A stretch of 31,257 nucleotides of DNA from an uncultured Clostridium sp. (GTDB taxonomy: Bacteria > Bacillota > Clostridia > TANB77 > CAG-508): NCBI GenBank assembly GCA_900553015.1, contig USBY01000017.1, forward strand, positions 1 through 31,257. The letters are read 5' to 3'. This document shows, one piece after another, positions 7,217 through 15,056 of the stretch. Below the pieces are notes generated by a model. It was not told the DNA's origin, made no database searches, and was given only the letters and a program-made list of their open reading frames with translations. A program made the position numbers and the translations under genes. The first letter of the stretch is position 1, and the number at the start of each line of letters is the position of its first letter.

Positions 7217-7771
7217 TTTTAGTTCTTCACACATTGCAATTACTTTTTTGAAATCACGCCAAAAGTCTATTTTTTTGTTTTCATCTCTTAAAAGTGCTGC
7301 TGGGTGCCATGTTGGCATATACATTATTCCTTTCTTTTCTATCCAATGTCCTCTACTTGCTGTTATTTTATATTCTTTTCCTAATATATTTTGAAGTGCA
7401 GTACTTCCCATAAGCACTATTATTTGTGGTTTTACTAATATTACTTGATTTCTTAAATAGTCCAAGCATGCTTTTGCTTCATCCTCTTCAGGGACTCTAT
7501 TATTTGGTGGCCTACATTTTACTATATTTGCTATATATAATTTTTTTCTGTCTATTCCTAAGCCTTCAAATGCTTTATTCATTAATTGTCCTGCCTTTCC
7601 TACAAAAGGCACCCCTTGCCTATCTTCGTCTGCTCCAGGGCCTTCTCCTATAAGCATTACATTTGCATTTTTATTTCCATCTGCAAATACTATGTTAGTT
7701 CTATTAGTACATAATTTGCACTTTTTACAACCTATTATTGATTTTTCTAAATCATCCCAATTGTCGTACAA
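7205..7771 (-). CDS. Uracil-DNA glycosylase, family 4 (Fe-S)
   Basis: A 188-residue family-4 uracil-DNA glycosylase that removes uracil from DNA to begin base-excision repair. Four cysteines at residues 15, 18, 86 and 102 are spaced as the [4Fe-4S] ligands of this family. Motif GEGPGADED (42-50) is the catalytic loop and HPAALLR (156-162) the DNA-intercalating loop. The start codon is TTG, with GAGGTG six bases upstream and no better ATG nearby. It follows the S66 peptidase gene by 18 bases, suggesting co-transcription. The last codons, encoding KIGI and the stop, are supplied by a REP-like repeat, so the natural C-terminus may have been altered by the repeat's arrival. Confidence 0.92.
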   Translation of the reverse strand: MYDNWDDLEKSIIGCKKCKLCTNRTNIVFADGNKNANVMLIGEGPGADEDRQGVPFVGKAGQLMNKAFEGLGIDRKKLYIANIVKCRPPNNRVPEEDEAKACLDYLRNQVILVKPQIIVLMGSTALQNILGKEYKITASRGHWIEKKGIMYMPTWHPAALLRDENKKIDFWRDFKKVIAMCEELKIGI

Positions 7772-7789
7772 TTCTTACACCTCTTTATG

Positions 7790-8707
7790 CTATTTTACAC
7801 ACTCTTCTAATAATTTTATTTTTACTTCATCATCTGTATCTATTCTTACTTTAACACCAATTGGTATAACTGTTTTTGGATCTATATGTCCAAAATTATC
7901 TGATTGAATTATTGGGAAATCATATTCATTTCCTATTGTATCTTTTAAAACTTGTGCAAGTGTTATTCCAGATTCATGCTCATATCCACCAAGCCATATT
8001 CCTTTAATTTTACTAAATACATCATTTTGTTTCATCCTATAAAAATATGAACTTACTGCTTCAGGTGGAGATTCTAACCAAAATTCTTCTAAAAATAGAA
8101 TTTTATTGGTAACATCTACATTATATTTTCCTGTTATTAAATTAGACATAATGCTTAAGTTTCCACCAATCATAATTCCTTCTGCTTGCCCTTGATTAAT
8201 TACTCTATACTCATCATCTTTTGTTCCTAATTCTAAACTTCCATCTTGAAATCTCTTTATAATTTCTTTATAACAATATTCTGTTTCGCAAGCTGAAAGT
8301 CCTTTAAAAGTTTGACCAGAAAATGTTACTAATCCTGTTTTTTCATATATCATATTTGCTATTGCTGTAGTGTCACTATATCCACATAAAATTTTTGAAT
8401 TCTTTTTAATTAATTCATAATCAATTAAATCAAAAATAGAATTAGAATTAAATCCACCTTTTGCACACCAAACCATTTTCACTTCATCATCTGCAAACAT
8501 TCTATTTAAATCTTCAGCCTTTTGCTCTGCTGTTGCACCATATCCTGTTGGATTTGCAAAAACATTTTTTCCTATCTTTAATTTATAGCCTGAACCTTCC
8601 ATCAATAAAATGGAATTATTAAACTCTTCTAAGTTTTTCTGTGTTACACTATCTGAAGGTGCAATTATTCCTAATGTATCACCTTTTTGTAACCTAGCTG
8701 GTATCAT
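7790..8707 (-). CDS. S66 family peptidase, LD-carboxypeptidase/MccF-like
   Basis: A 305-residue serine peptidase of family S66, which includes LdcA (trims the terminal D-Ala from L,D-tetrapeptides of recycled peptidoglycan) and MccF (cleaves microcin C). The N-terminal IAPSDSV and GYSDTTAI are family signatures. The nucleophile is Ser111. The other triad members are likely a Glu in FLEE (207 or 208) and His274 in NFGHIDP. GGAGG-like GGGAG lies eight bases before the ATG. No signal peptide is seen, in line with a cytoplasmic enzyme. It lies between pgeF and the UDG gene, but REP-type repeats separate it from pgeF. Sequence alone does not separate a recycling role from a self-immunity role. Confidence 0.88.
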   Translation of the reverse strand: MIPARLQKGDTLGIIAPSDSVTQKNLEEFNNSILLMEGSGYKLKIGKNVFANPTGYGATAEQKAEDLNRMFADDEVKMVWCAKGGFNSNSIFDLIDYELIKKNSKILCGYSDTTAIANMIYEKTGLVTFSGQTFKGLSACETEYCYKEIIKRFQDGSLELGTKDDEYRVINQGQAEGIMIGGNLSIMSNLITGKYNVDVTNKILFLEEFWLESPPEAVSSYFYRMKQNDVFSKIKGIWLGGYEHESGITLAQVLKDTIGNEYDFPIIQSDNFGHIDPKTVIPIGVKVRIDTDDEVKIKLLEECVK

Positions 8708-8725
8708 GTGTTTTTCTCCCTTCTG

Positions 8726-8750
8726 AACTTTAGGGACGGAGATTAAAGTT
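8726..8750. repeat. Variant REP-like hairpin
   Basis: Arms AACTTTA (8726-8732) and TAAAGTT (8744-8750) enclose GGGACGGAGAT. The GGGACGG core is shared with the copy at 29804 but the arms differ, so family membership is uncertain. Confidence 0.4.
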
Positions 8751-8814
8751 TAAATTTTATGTTAAATAACTTTTTACTCCCATGCCTATAATTCATCTTA
8801 TTTTATAGTCAACC

Positions 8815-8841
8815 GGGATTTAAGGAACGTCCCCAAATCCC
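8815..8841 (-). repeat. REP-like palindrome, copy 3
   Basis: On the minus strand GGGATTT, core GGGGACGTTCC, then AAATCCC. It differs by one base from copy 1, which lies on the opposite strand. Confidence 0.8.
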
Positions 8842-8866
8842 TATTCAATCACTATTCAATCACTAT
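8841..8866 (-). repeat. 11-bp tandem duplication beside REP copy 3
   Basis: On the minus strand AATAGTGATTG occurs twice in a row and runs into the related AATAGGGATTTG at the edge of the REP copy. The pgeF stop codon lies in the first unit. It looks like a slippage product seeded by the repeat. Confidence 0.6.
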
Positions 8867-9642
8867 TTAAGCATTACTATATTCATATTCCTATCTGCTT
8901 TTTCTTTTTCTGCCCTGTATGAAGACATATTAGCAACATTGCAAACACTACAAATATTGCTATCAAATATATTCTCTCTCTTTATTCCTATTTCGGTTAA
9001 ATAATCAATTATTAAATTTGTTGTATCAAAATAGTATTTTTGTTTTCCTTCTATGACTTCTCCTATTTTATAATATTTATCTATATTTCCAAATTCTTGC
9101 TTGAATTTATCTATAAAATCCTCTTCTACTTGGAAATGACATTGTTTTATGCATGGACCTATACACACTACTATGTCTGCTGGATTACAATTATATTTCT
9201 CAATCATCAATTTAACTGCTTTAGCACTTATTCTTTGCAAAGTTCCTCTCCAACCTGAGTGTACATTTCCTATCACATTTTTCATTTTATCATATAAAAT
9301 TATAGGTGTGCAATCTGCATATTTTGTAACTAATGGTATATTTTTCTTATTTGTTATAAATCCATCTACAAATTCAAATTTTTCATCTGTATATTCTTTT
9401 ATATCTTTAACAACATCTGTATGTTTTTGTGCTGACTTAATTATTTTGTTAGAATCTATCTCCAGTGATTGACATATTTTTTCATAATTTGCTGATGCTT
9501 GGTCGTTCTTATCACTAAATTGCAATGGTTTTAACGAATATGCATGCTGCAATTTATCTGAATATTTTAGTAATTCTTTAAACTGTAAATATTCAACATC
9601 GCCTTTTTTGACATGCAATATATTTTCATTATTTAAATCCAT
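8863..9642 (-). CDS. pgeF: PgeF/YfiH laccase-domain protein (purine nucleoside phosphorylase-type)
   Basis: A 259-residue member of the multicopper-polyphenol-oxidase family (DUF152). Members act as purine nucleoside phosphorylase/adenosine deaminase, and E. coli YfiH clears wrongly built peptidoglycan precursors. The zinc-binding triad is visible: His74 in QKHTDV, Cys111 in ADCTPI and His128 in VHSGWRGT. The C-terminal SSYRAEKEKADRN matches the family's closing motif, where the first Ser replaces the common His. AAAGGAGA supports the start. It lies 75 bases downstream of addB. It is followed by two REP-type repeats, so linkage to the S66 peptidase gene may be looser than its neighbours suggest. 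Confidence 0.9.
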   Translation of the reverse strand: MDLNNENILHVKKGDVEYLQFKELLKYSDKLQHAYSLKPLQFSDKNDQASANYEKICQSLEIDSNKIIKSAQKHTDVVKDIKEYTDEKFEFVDGFITNKKNIPLVTKYADCTPIILYDKMKNVIGNVHSGWRGTLQRISAKAVKLMIEKYNCNPADIVVCIGPCIKQCHFQVEEDFIDKFKQEFGNIDKYYKIGEVIEGKQKYYFDTTNLIIDYLTEIGIKRENIFDSNICSVCNVANMSSYRAEKEKADRNMNIVMLK

Positions 9643-9717
9643 TAGTCTCTCCTTTCTATATTATAGATTCTGCTTTGAACATTATTTATATATACCTATT
9701 AACTTTTATCTCTGTCT

Positions 9718-12700
9718 TTAAAGTTCATGTTTCATGCATTCTAGTATATACTCTTTTTCTAAGCTGTCTATATAATTATAGTCATTTCCGTAAAATCCTT
9801 TTTTAAAATTACATATTGAGCCATATACACAATATTCGCATGGCTTTCTTTTATTTTTAACATTATAGTATGGCTTTATGTCTATATTTCCATCTAAAAT
9901 CTCTTTAGAAATATCTCCTAAAGTTTTCTTTACATATTTTTGTAGTATTTCGAATTCCTTTCTTGATACCACTTTAGATGTTTTATCCATACTTCCATCT
10001 TTCTTTAGTTTAACTGGAATGGTTGTAGACTTCTCACCATCTTTTAAGTTATTGTCCATCATATTAATTACATTCATCTCTGCTAATACTAGCCCATTCA
10101 TTCTAAAGTGTTCTCTTATTTTTTGCTCTACCTCTTCATCTGTTATGTTTTTAGCATTCTTTACTTTGTCTAACTTAGGCTCTGTTAAGCCAAAATATAA
10201 TACTCCTGCTGGTATTACATCCTTTTCCTCGCATACTGCGTCTAAATACGTAATTAATTGCAATTGTAAACCAGCCAATACTTCATTTAAGTTTATATCT
10301 TTTGCTGATGATTTATAATCTATTATTCGTATATATTTTCCAGTTTCATCTTTTGCTAAATCAATCCTATCTATCTTACCTGTTATTTCTACTTTTCTTC
10401 CATCTTCTGTAGTAATTTCTATTGGCTTATATTCTTTTCCATTTTTAAATTCTATCTCATTTCCTACTACCTCAAAATCAGTAGTTTGTAGTCCTTGAAC
10501 AATATATACTATAGAAAGAGTTACAAGCCTGCATAACCTATTTGTAAGTACCATAAATTTTGGAATACTTTTAAAAATATAATTAGCTTTTAAATTTAAC
10601 TTTTCTTCAATTATTTGTTTTACTATTTTTTCTATTTCTGCTTTATCAAGGTCTTTTATACTTATTTTTTTAGTAGAAACTTCCTCAAAGAATTCATCTA
10701 TAACCTCGTGCATAAAAGATCCTGTATCTATTGGTTGTAATTTTAATGATTTCTTTTCTTTTAATTTTAATCCATATTCTAGGTAGAACGAAAATGGACA
10801 ACTTCTATACCTTTCTAATCTCGAAATTGTTGTATGTAAAGTTTCTCCGTATAATTTTTTTATAAATTCTGGTTTAATCTTTTCTGGAACATTTGTATAT
10901 TTTATTCCTTCTAAGCTTTTTTGTAATCTACCTTTCCATAGAGGATTATTCTCGTAGTATTTTAAAACATCAAACCAAATATCCTCTATCTCTTCTCCTT
11001 CTTGATATGCATTTAATTTTTCTATTAAATTATCAAATGTATTGTTTGTAGTAATAATTTCTTTTTCTTGAGTAATTATGTCACTTGTTTCTTTTAACTT
11101 TGGATAGATTTTCTTTAATTTAGTAATTAATATAGAAGGTCTTAATGTTCTTCCTTCATTGTCTGATGAGGCATATGATAAAAATAGTTTTTCTTCTGCA
11201 ATTGTAAATGCTTTATATATATTAAAGTTTTCTTCATATAAATTTTCTAAACTTCCATTTGCTAAATCAAAACCCTGTGCCTTTAAATATTCTCTATCTT
11301 TGTCATTAAAGAATCCTTCGTCTTTATAGATACTTGGAAATTCACCATCATTTATTCCTATTATAAATACTGCTCTAACTTTGTGACTTCTAGATCTACT
11401 TACATCTCCAACAATAACTTGATCCTGTGTTGCTGGAATCTTTCCAAGTCCTGTATTTTTTAAACCGATTTTTAATATACTCATATATTTATCAAAATTA
11501 GTTTTTTCTTCTCCAAAGACTAGTACAATTTCATCAAATAATTCTATAAGTACCTTGAAGCTACTTTCGTATTCATTTGCAATCTCAATAAATCCTTTTT
11601 CTTCTAGTTTTCCTATTTTGGAAGTTACAACTTCTTCTATCTTCATCTCTTCTAGAAATTCGTATAAGATTTTGGTTAGATTTGTAAAGCTGTTATCTTT
11701 CCTAGCTTTTTCTTGCAATCTTCTAATTGGTGTAACAATCATTTTTCTAAGTTCATTTAATCTTGCTAGTTCCTCTTCTGTATATTCATCTTTTCCTACA
11801 TAATTCCAATCTTCTTTATACCACTTATTACCTTTTATACCCCATCTTATACAGTAATTTTCTAATTTAAATATCTCCTCTTTGTCTATATTTACAAAAC
11901 CTGTTTTTAAATAATTAAATACAGCTTCATATGACCAATTTTTATTACAAATCTCTAATACAGCTATTAAAAATTTTACTAAAACATTTTCACTTAATTC
12001 CTTTTTTTCGTCTATAAAAACTGGAATATTATAGTTCGCAAAAATAACTTTTATTAAACTAGAATATAAGTTTAAATTTTTAGTTATAACAGATATATCT
12101 TTATATCTATAATTTTCATTTCTAACTAATTTTACTATTTCTGATGCAACATGTTCTATCTCTGTATATTGGTTATTTGCTAAAAACATTTTTATATTTT
12201 TTGGTTCTTCTTTATATGTTTTATATGGCACTGTATAAAAATTTTCTTCTAAATGCTTTAATTCTTCATTTTTAAACCTATATAACTCAGTAAGTTTTAC
12301 ATCATCTTTTATTTCTATTCCGTATTCTTTTGCTAAATTAATTAGTTTGATTCCTGTATTTTTATTTGCATAAAAAATATCTTTATCTGCATCTTCTTGT
12401 TGAAGCAAATTATCTGTACAAATCGTAACATTTACTTCTTTTGCAAGTTGCATTAATTTTGCTATAATCTCATATTCCTGTGTTGTAAATCCGACAAATT
12501 CGTCTATATAAATTATTGCATTTTTAAATTGATTGCTTTCTAAAATTTGTGTATTTAAAATATCTAAAACATCATTTTCATCTAAAAATTTATCTTGTAT
12601 GCTTTTTTCAAATTCTTCATACATTGTAATCATGTCATTTAATTTTAGCTTTAAATACATATCAGTAGTTGTATTAGCTTCTTCTTTTAAGTTCTCTATA

Positions 12701-13086
12701 TTTATTCTATGTTTTTTAAATTCTGTAATTGAATTTCCTATAATATCAACATTTTCTGCATTCTTTCCTAAGAAATTTAAGTTGTCTTTGCTCTTACTTA
12801 AGATATCATAAATAAGCATTGCTTTACCACTTTTACTTAAATTTGTTTTTTTGGCTCCACCTATCTCATTTCTCACTCTAAATGCCATTCTGCTAAATGT
12901 AATTACTTCTGTATTTACTAATGCTAAATTATTTGCCTTTTCCATTAATCTTTTTTCTGCCATTAAAGCCATTTGGTTTGGCACAATCATATATATTTTT
13001 TCTTTATTAACATTTTTTGCTATCTCGTTAAAACAATATTCGCTTTTTCCACAACCAGATTTTCCATATATTAATCTTAAACTCAT
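9718..13086 (-). CDS. addB: ATP-dependent nuclease subunit B
   Basis: A 1122-residue AddB, a subunit of the AddAB helicase-nuclease that processes double-strand breaks for RecA and recognises Chi-like sites. The Walker A loop GKSGCGKS is at residues 8-15. The nuclease domain contains RIIDYKSS. The Fe-S cluster ligands are the Cys in YRSCPFSFYL and the C-terminal CEYCVYGSIC. The length fits the family (around 1100-1170). GAGGTG lies five bases before the ATG. AddA, which usually follows addB, is absent: the next gene is pgeF. The partner must lie elsewhere if the complex is functional. Base use matches its neighbours. Confidence 0.95.
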   Translation of the reverse strand: MSLRLIYGKSGCGKSEYCFNEIAKNVNKEKIYMIVPNQMALMAEKRLMEKANNLALVNTEVITFSRMAFRVRNEIGGAKKTNLSKSGKAMLIYDILSKSKDNLNFLGKNAENVDIIGNSITEFKKHRINIENLKEEANTTTDMYLKLKLNDMITMYEEFEKSIQDKFLDENDVLDILNTQILESNQFKNAIIYIDEFVGFTTQEYEIIAKLMQLAKEVNVTICTDNLLQQEDADKDIFYANKNTGIKLINLAKEYGIEIKDDVKLTELYRFKNEELKHLEENFYTVPYKTYKEEPKNIKMFLANNQYTEIEHVASEIVKLVRNENYRYKDISVITKNLNLYSSLIKVIFANYNIPVFIDEKKELSENVLVKFLIAVLEICNKNWSYEAVFNYLKTGFVNIDKEEIFKLENYCIRWGIKGNKWYKEDWNYVGKDEYTEEELARLNELRKMIVTPIRRLQEKARKDNSFTNLTKILYEFLEEMKIEEVVTSKIGKLEEKGFIEIANEYESSFKVLIELFDEIVLVFGEEKTNFDKYMSILKIGLKNTGLGKIPATQDQVIVGDVSRSRSHKVRAVFIIGINDGEFPSIYKDEGFFNDKDREYLKAQGFDLANGSLENLYEENFNIYKAFTIAEEKLFLSYASSDNEGRTLRPSILITKLKKIYPKLKETSDIITQEKEIITTNNTFDNLIEKLNAYQEGEEIEDIWFDVLKYYENNPLWKGRLQKSLEGIKYTNVPEKIKPEFIKKLYGETLHTTISRLERYRSCPFSFYLEYGLKLKEKKSLKLQPIDTGSFMHEVIDEFFEEVSTKKISIKDLDKAEIEKIVKQIIEEKLNLKANYIFKSIPKFMVLTNRLCRLVTLSIVYIVQGLQTTDFEVVGNEIEFKNGKEYKPIEITTEDGRKVEITGKIDRIDLAKDETGKYIRIIDYKSSAKDINLNEVLAGLQLQLITYLDAVCEEKDVIPAGVLYFGLTEPKLDKVKNAKNITDEEVEQKIREHFRMNGLVLAEMNVINMMDNNLKDGEKSTTIPVKLKKDGSMDKTSKVVSRKEFEILQKYVKKTLGDISKEILDGNIDIKPYYNVKNKRKPCEYCVYGSICNFKKGFYGNDYNYIDSLEKEYILECMKHEL

Positions 13087-13129
13087 CTGCTCACCTCATA
13101 TATGCTAAATCTTATCATATTTGCACAAG

Positions 13130-13180
13130 AAAAAACACCTCTAAATGTTATTTTTTTAACATTAGGGTGTTTTGTTTTTT
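13130..13180 (-). terminator. Bidirectional hairpin downstream of ftsZ
   Basis: Arms AAAACACC (13132-13139) and GGTGTTTT (13166-13173) with an inner AATGTTA/TAACATT stem. T-runs lie on both sides. On the minus strand it would end ftsZ transcripts before addB. Confidence 0.8.
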
Positions 13181-13226
13181 TACTATATTCATCATTAATG
13201 CACTTTAACTATTTTATGTGGCAAAA

Positions 13227-13257
13227 TAGGGATTTAAGGAACGTCCCTAAATCCCTA
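13227..13257 (-). repeat. REP-like palindrome, copy 4
   Basis: Arms TAGGGATTT (13227-13235) and AAATCCCTA (13249-13257) around the core GGGACGTTCC on the minus strand. Confidence 0.85.
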
Positions 13258-13260
13258 AAA

Positions 13261-13287
13261 GGGAAAAAAAGAACGTCCCCAAATCCC
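13261..13287 (-). repeat. REP-like repeat, degenerate copy 5
   Basis: A 27-base unit reading GGGATTTGGGGACGTTC on the minus strand, but its second arm has decayed to a T-run plus CCC. It lies directly beside copy 4, with a further fragment (GGGACATTCCC) up to the ftsZ stop. Confidence 0.65.
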
Positions 13288-13305
13288 GAGGGACATTCCC
13301 AATAC

Positions 13306-14253
13306 CTATTTATCTATTCCCGTTGCAATTACAGTAATAACTATTTCATCTTCTAATGAATCATCTATTATTGTTCCAAAGATAATATTTGCTTCTGGAT
13401 TGTCTACTCTATCTCCAATTACTGTCATAATCGCATTAATTTCATCTAATGGCATTTCTGCACTACCGGCAATATTTACGATTACACCTTTTGCACCTTG
13501 TATCATAGTTTCTGTTAAAGGATTACCAATTGCTTCTTTTACAGCTATCTCATTTCTGTGTTCACCTTTTCCTCTACCAATACCCATATAAGCATTTCCT
13601 TTATATCCTATAATTGTTCTGATATCGGCAAAGTCTATATTTACTAAACCAGGAATTGCAATCTGGTCTGTTATACCTTTTATTCCTTTTTCTAAAACTA
13701 AGTCTACTTCTTTAAATGCATTTTGTAATGTAATTCTAGAATTTCCTTTTAATAAGTTGTCATTTAAAACAACTATTAATGAATTTACATTTTCGCGTAA
13801 TTCATCTATTCCTCTTTCCGCTCTTGCCATTCGTACTTTTCCTTCAAAAGAAAATGGTTTAGAAACTATACCAACTGTTAATATTCCCATTTCTTTTGCA
13901 AATTGTGCTATTGCAGGAATTGCACCAGTTCCTGTTCCGCCACCCATTCCGGCAGTTAAGAACAATAAGTCTGTACCTTGTAATATATTTTTGATTTCTT
14001 CTTTATTTTCCATTGCTGCTCTTTCACCTATGGATACATCTCCGCCAGCACCTAATCCTTTTGTGATTTCTTTCCCGATTTGCATAACATTTTTTGTTTT
14101 TGCTTCTTCAAGAACTTTTACTTCTGTGTTAAACTCATAAAATTCTACCCCTTCGATTCCATCTTCAATCATTCTGTTAACAGCATTGTTACCGGCTCCG
14201 CCAATTCCAATTACTTTAATGTTAATTAAGTTCTTTACATTTAATTTATCCAT
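13306..14253 (-). CDS. ftsZ: FtsZ homologue lacking the C-terminal tail
   Basis: A 315-residue tubulin-like GTPase of the FtsZ family, which polymerises into the division ring. The GTP-binding loop GGGTGTG is at residues 104-110, and the catalytic T7 loop NIDFAD at 205-210 keeps both acidic residues. The protein ends at VITVIATGIDK, exactly where the globular core of FtsZ normally ends. The linker and conserved C-terminal peptide that bind FtsA, SepF, ZapA and MinC partners are missing. Other departures include FNTE in place of VNTD and GDVSIGERAA in place of the usual GANPEIGKKAA. AGGAG seven bases upstream supports the start. It lies after sipL-like and yunB genes, not in a division cluster. 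It may be a second, specialised copy or a shortened main copy. Confidence 0.88.
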   Translation of the reverse strand: MDKLNVKNLINIKVIGIGGAGNNAVNRMIEDGIEGVEFYEFNTEVKVLEEAKTKNVMQIGKEITKGLGAGGDVSIGERAAMENKEEIKNILQGTDLLFLTAGMGGGTGTGAIPAIAQFAKEMGILTVGIVSKPFSFEGKVRMARAERGIDELRENVNSLIVVLNDNLLKGNSRITLQNAFKEVDLVLEKGIKGITDQIAIPGLVNIDFADIRTIIGYKGNAYMGIGRGKGEHRNEIAVKEAIGNPLTETMIQGAKGVIVNIAGSAEMPLDEINAIMTVIGDRVDNPEANIIFGTIIDDSLEDEIVITVIATGIDK

Positions 14254-14327
14254 ATATTATCTCCTTTATTTATTATATTTCAATAATATATTACTAGGCA
14301 TTTTATAAAATATAACACTTCTTCCAC

Positions 14328-14336
14328 ATTATAACA
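14328..14336 (-). promoter_or_regulatory. Extended -10 promoter element upstream of ftsZ
   Basis: TGTTATAAT (TGnTATAAT) on the minus strand, about 75 bases before the ftsZ start. The -35 position falls in a partial REP copy and has no good match. Confidence 0.4.
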
Positions 14337-14344
14337 CGTTTTTC

Positions 14345-14357
14345 GGGATTTGGGGAG
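14345..14357 (+). repeat. Partial REP-like repeat (one arm)
   Basis: GGGATTTGGGGAG matches the first half of the REP unit. The second half is replaced by a T-run. Confidence 0.55.
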
Positions 14358-14392
14358 TTTTTTTTGAATTTTTTTGAAATTTAATATGTCAA

Positions 14393-15055
14393 CTAATTAT
14401 TTTTATTCGCATTTAATAAATTTCCTATGTCTAAATAGTTTTCTGGAATTTCACCAATAATTACATTTTCTGCTAATATAATCTTTTCCTCAATCTGACT
14501 GCTTATAGTATTAAATGGTGTTAATATCTCTATTTTGCAATTAATATTAGCAAATATTCTATGTATAGATTGATTTATCCCAGCTGATGTAAATTCACTA
14601 CTTATTTTTGTATCCAAATTACCTATGCTAGATATTCTAATTGGAACCTTTGGTCCTCTTCCAGATAACAATGTAATTCCTGTAAATGTTCCTAACCTAA
14701 TAGATATATCCCTACTATCTTGATTATCTATTTTTTCCTGTATCTTAAGTGCAATTTGTGAAACGATTTTATTCATTACTGCAATATTTGCTTGCATTGA
14801 TACTATTTTGCCATCTTTATCTTTTACTGTTGTAATTAAATCATTATAACCGTATTTTTCCATTACCTCGTCTATCGTTTCATGTACAATTTGTGTTGCA
14901 GTTGATTTTGCCTCATTTTGACATAATTGGTTAAATGTAGGACCTATAGTTTTTATTAAATATACCACAGTAAACAATGCTGTTACTAATACTAATATTA
15001 GCATTCTATACTTTTTAGAAAGATTTATTGTCTTTCTAGAATATATCTTTTCCAT
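14393..15055 (-). CDS. yunB: Sporulation protein YunB
   Basis: A 220-residue YunB-family protein. In Bacillus subtilis, yunB is expressed in the mother cell under SigE and is needed for normal sporulation; its biochemical role is unclear. One membrane segment lies near residues 18-39 (MLILVLVTALFTVVYLIKTI) with a basic N-terminus inside. The conserved body includes LGTFTGITLLSGRGPKVPIRI and the late KIEILTPF. The ATG follows the stop codon of the SipL-like gene by one base, and the weak AAGGC ribosome site lies inside that gene, so translation is probably coupled. ftsZ follows about 140 bases downstream. Confidence 0.9.
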   Translation of the reverse strand: MEKIYSRKTINLSKKYRMLILVLVTALFTVVYLIKTIGPTFNQLCQNEAKSTATQIVHETIDEVMEKYGYNDLITTVKDKDGKIVSMQANIAVMNKIVSQIALKIQEKIDNQDSRDISIRLGTFTGITLLSGRGPKVPIRISSIGNLDTKISSEFTSAGINQSIHRIFANINCKIEILTPFNTISSQIEEKIILAENVIIGEIPENYLDIGNLLNANKNN

Positions 15056-15056
15056 A

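Noticed and set aside
13129..13305. CRISPR-like array from clustered palindromes
   Set aside because: The repeats are scattered, inverted and unevenly spaced, with no regular spacers and no cas genes.
13102..13356. 84-residue plus frame across the ftsZ-addB gap
   Set aside because: It only translates the terminator and REP repeats. The same repeat-derived peptide (RDLRNVPKSL or similar) appears in another shadow frame near 7200.
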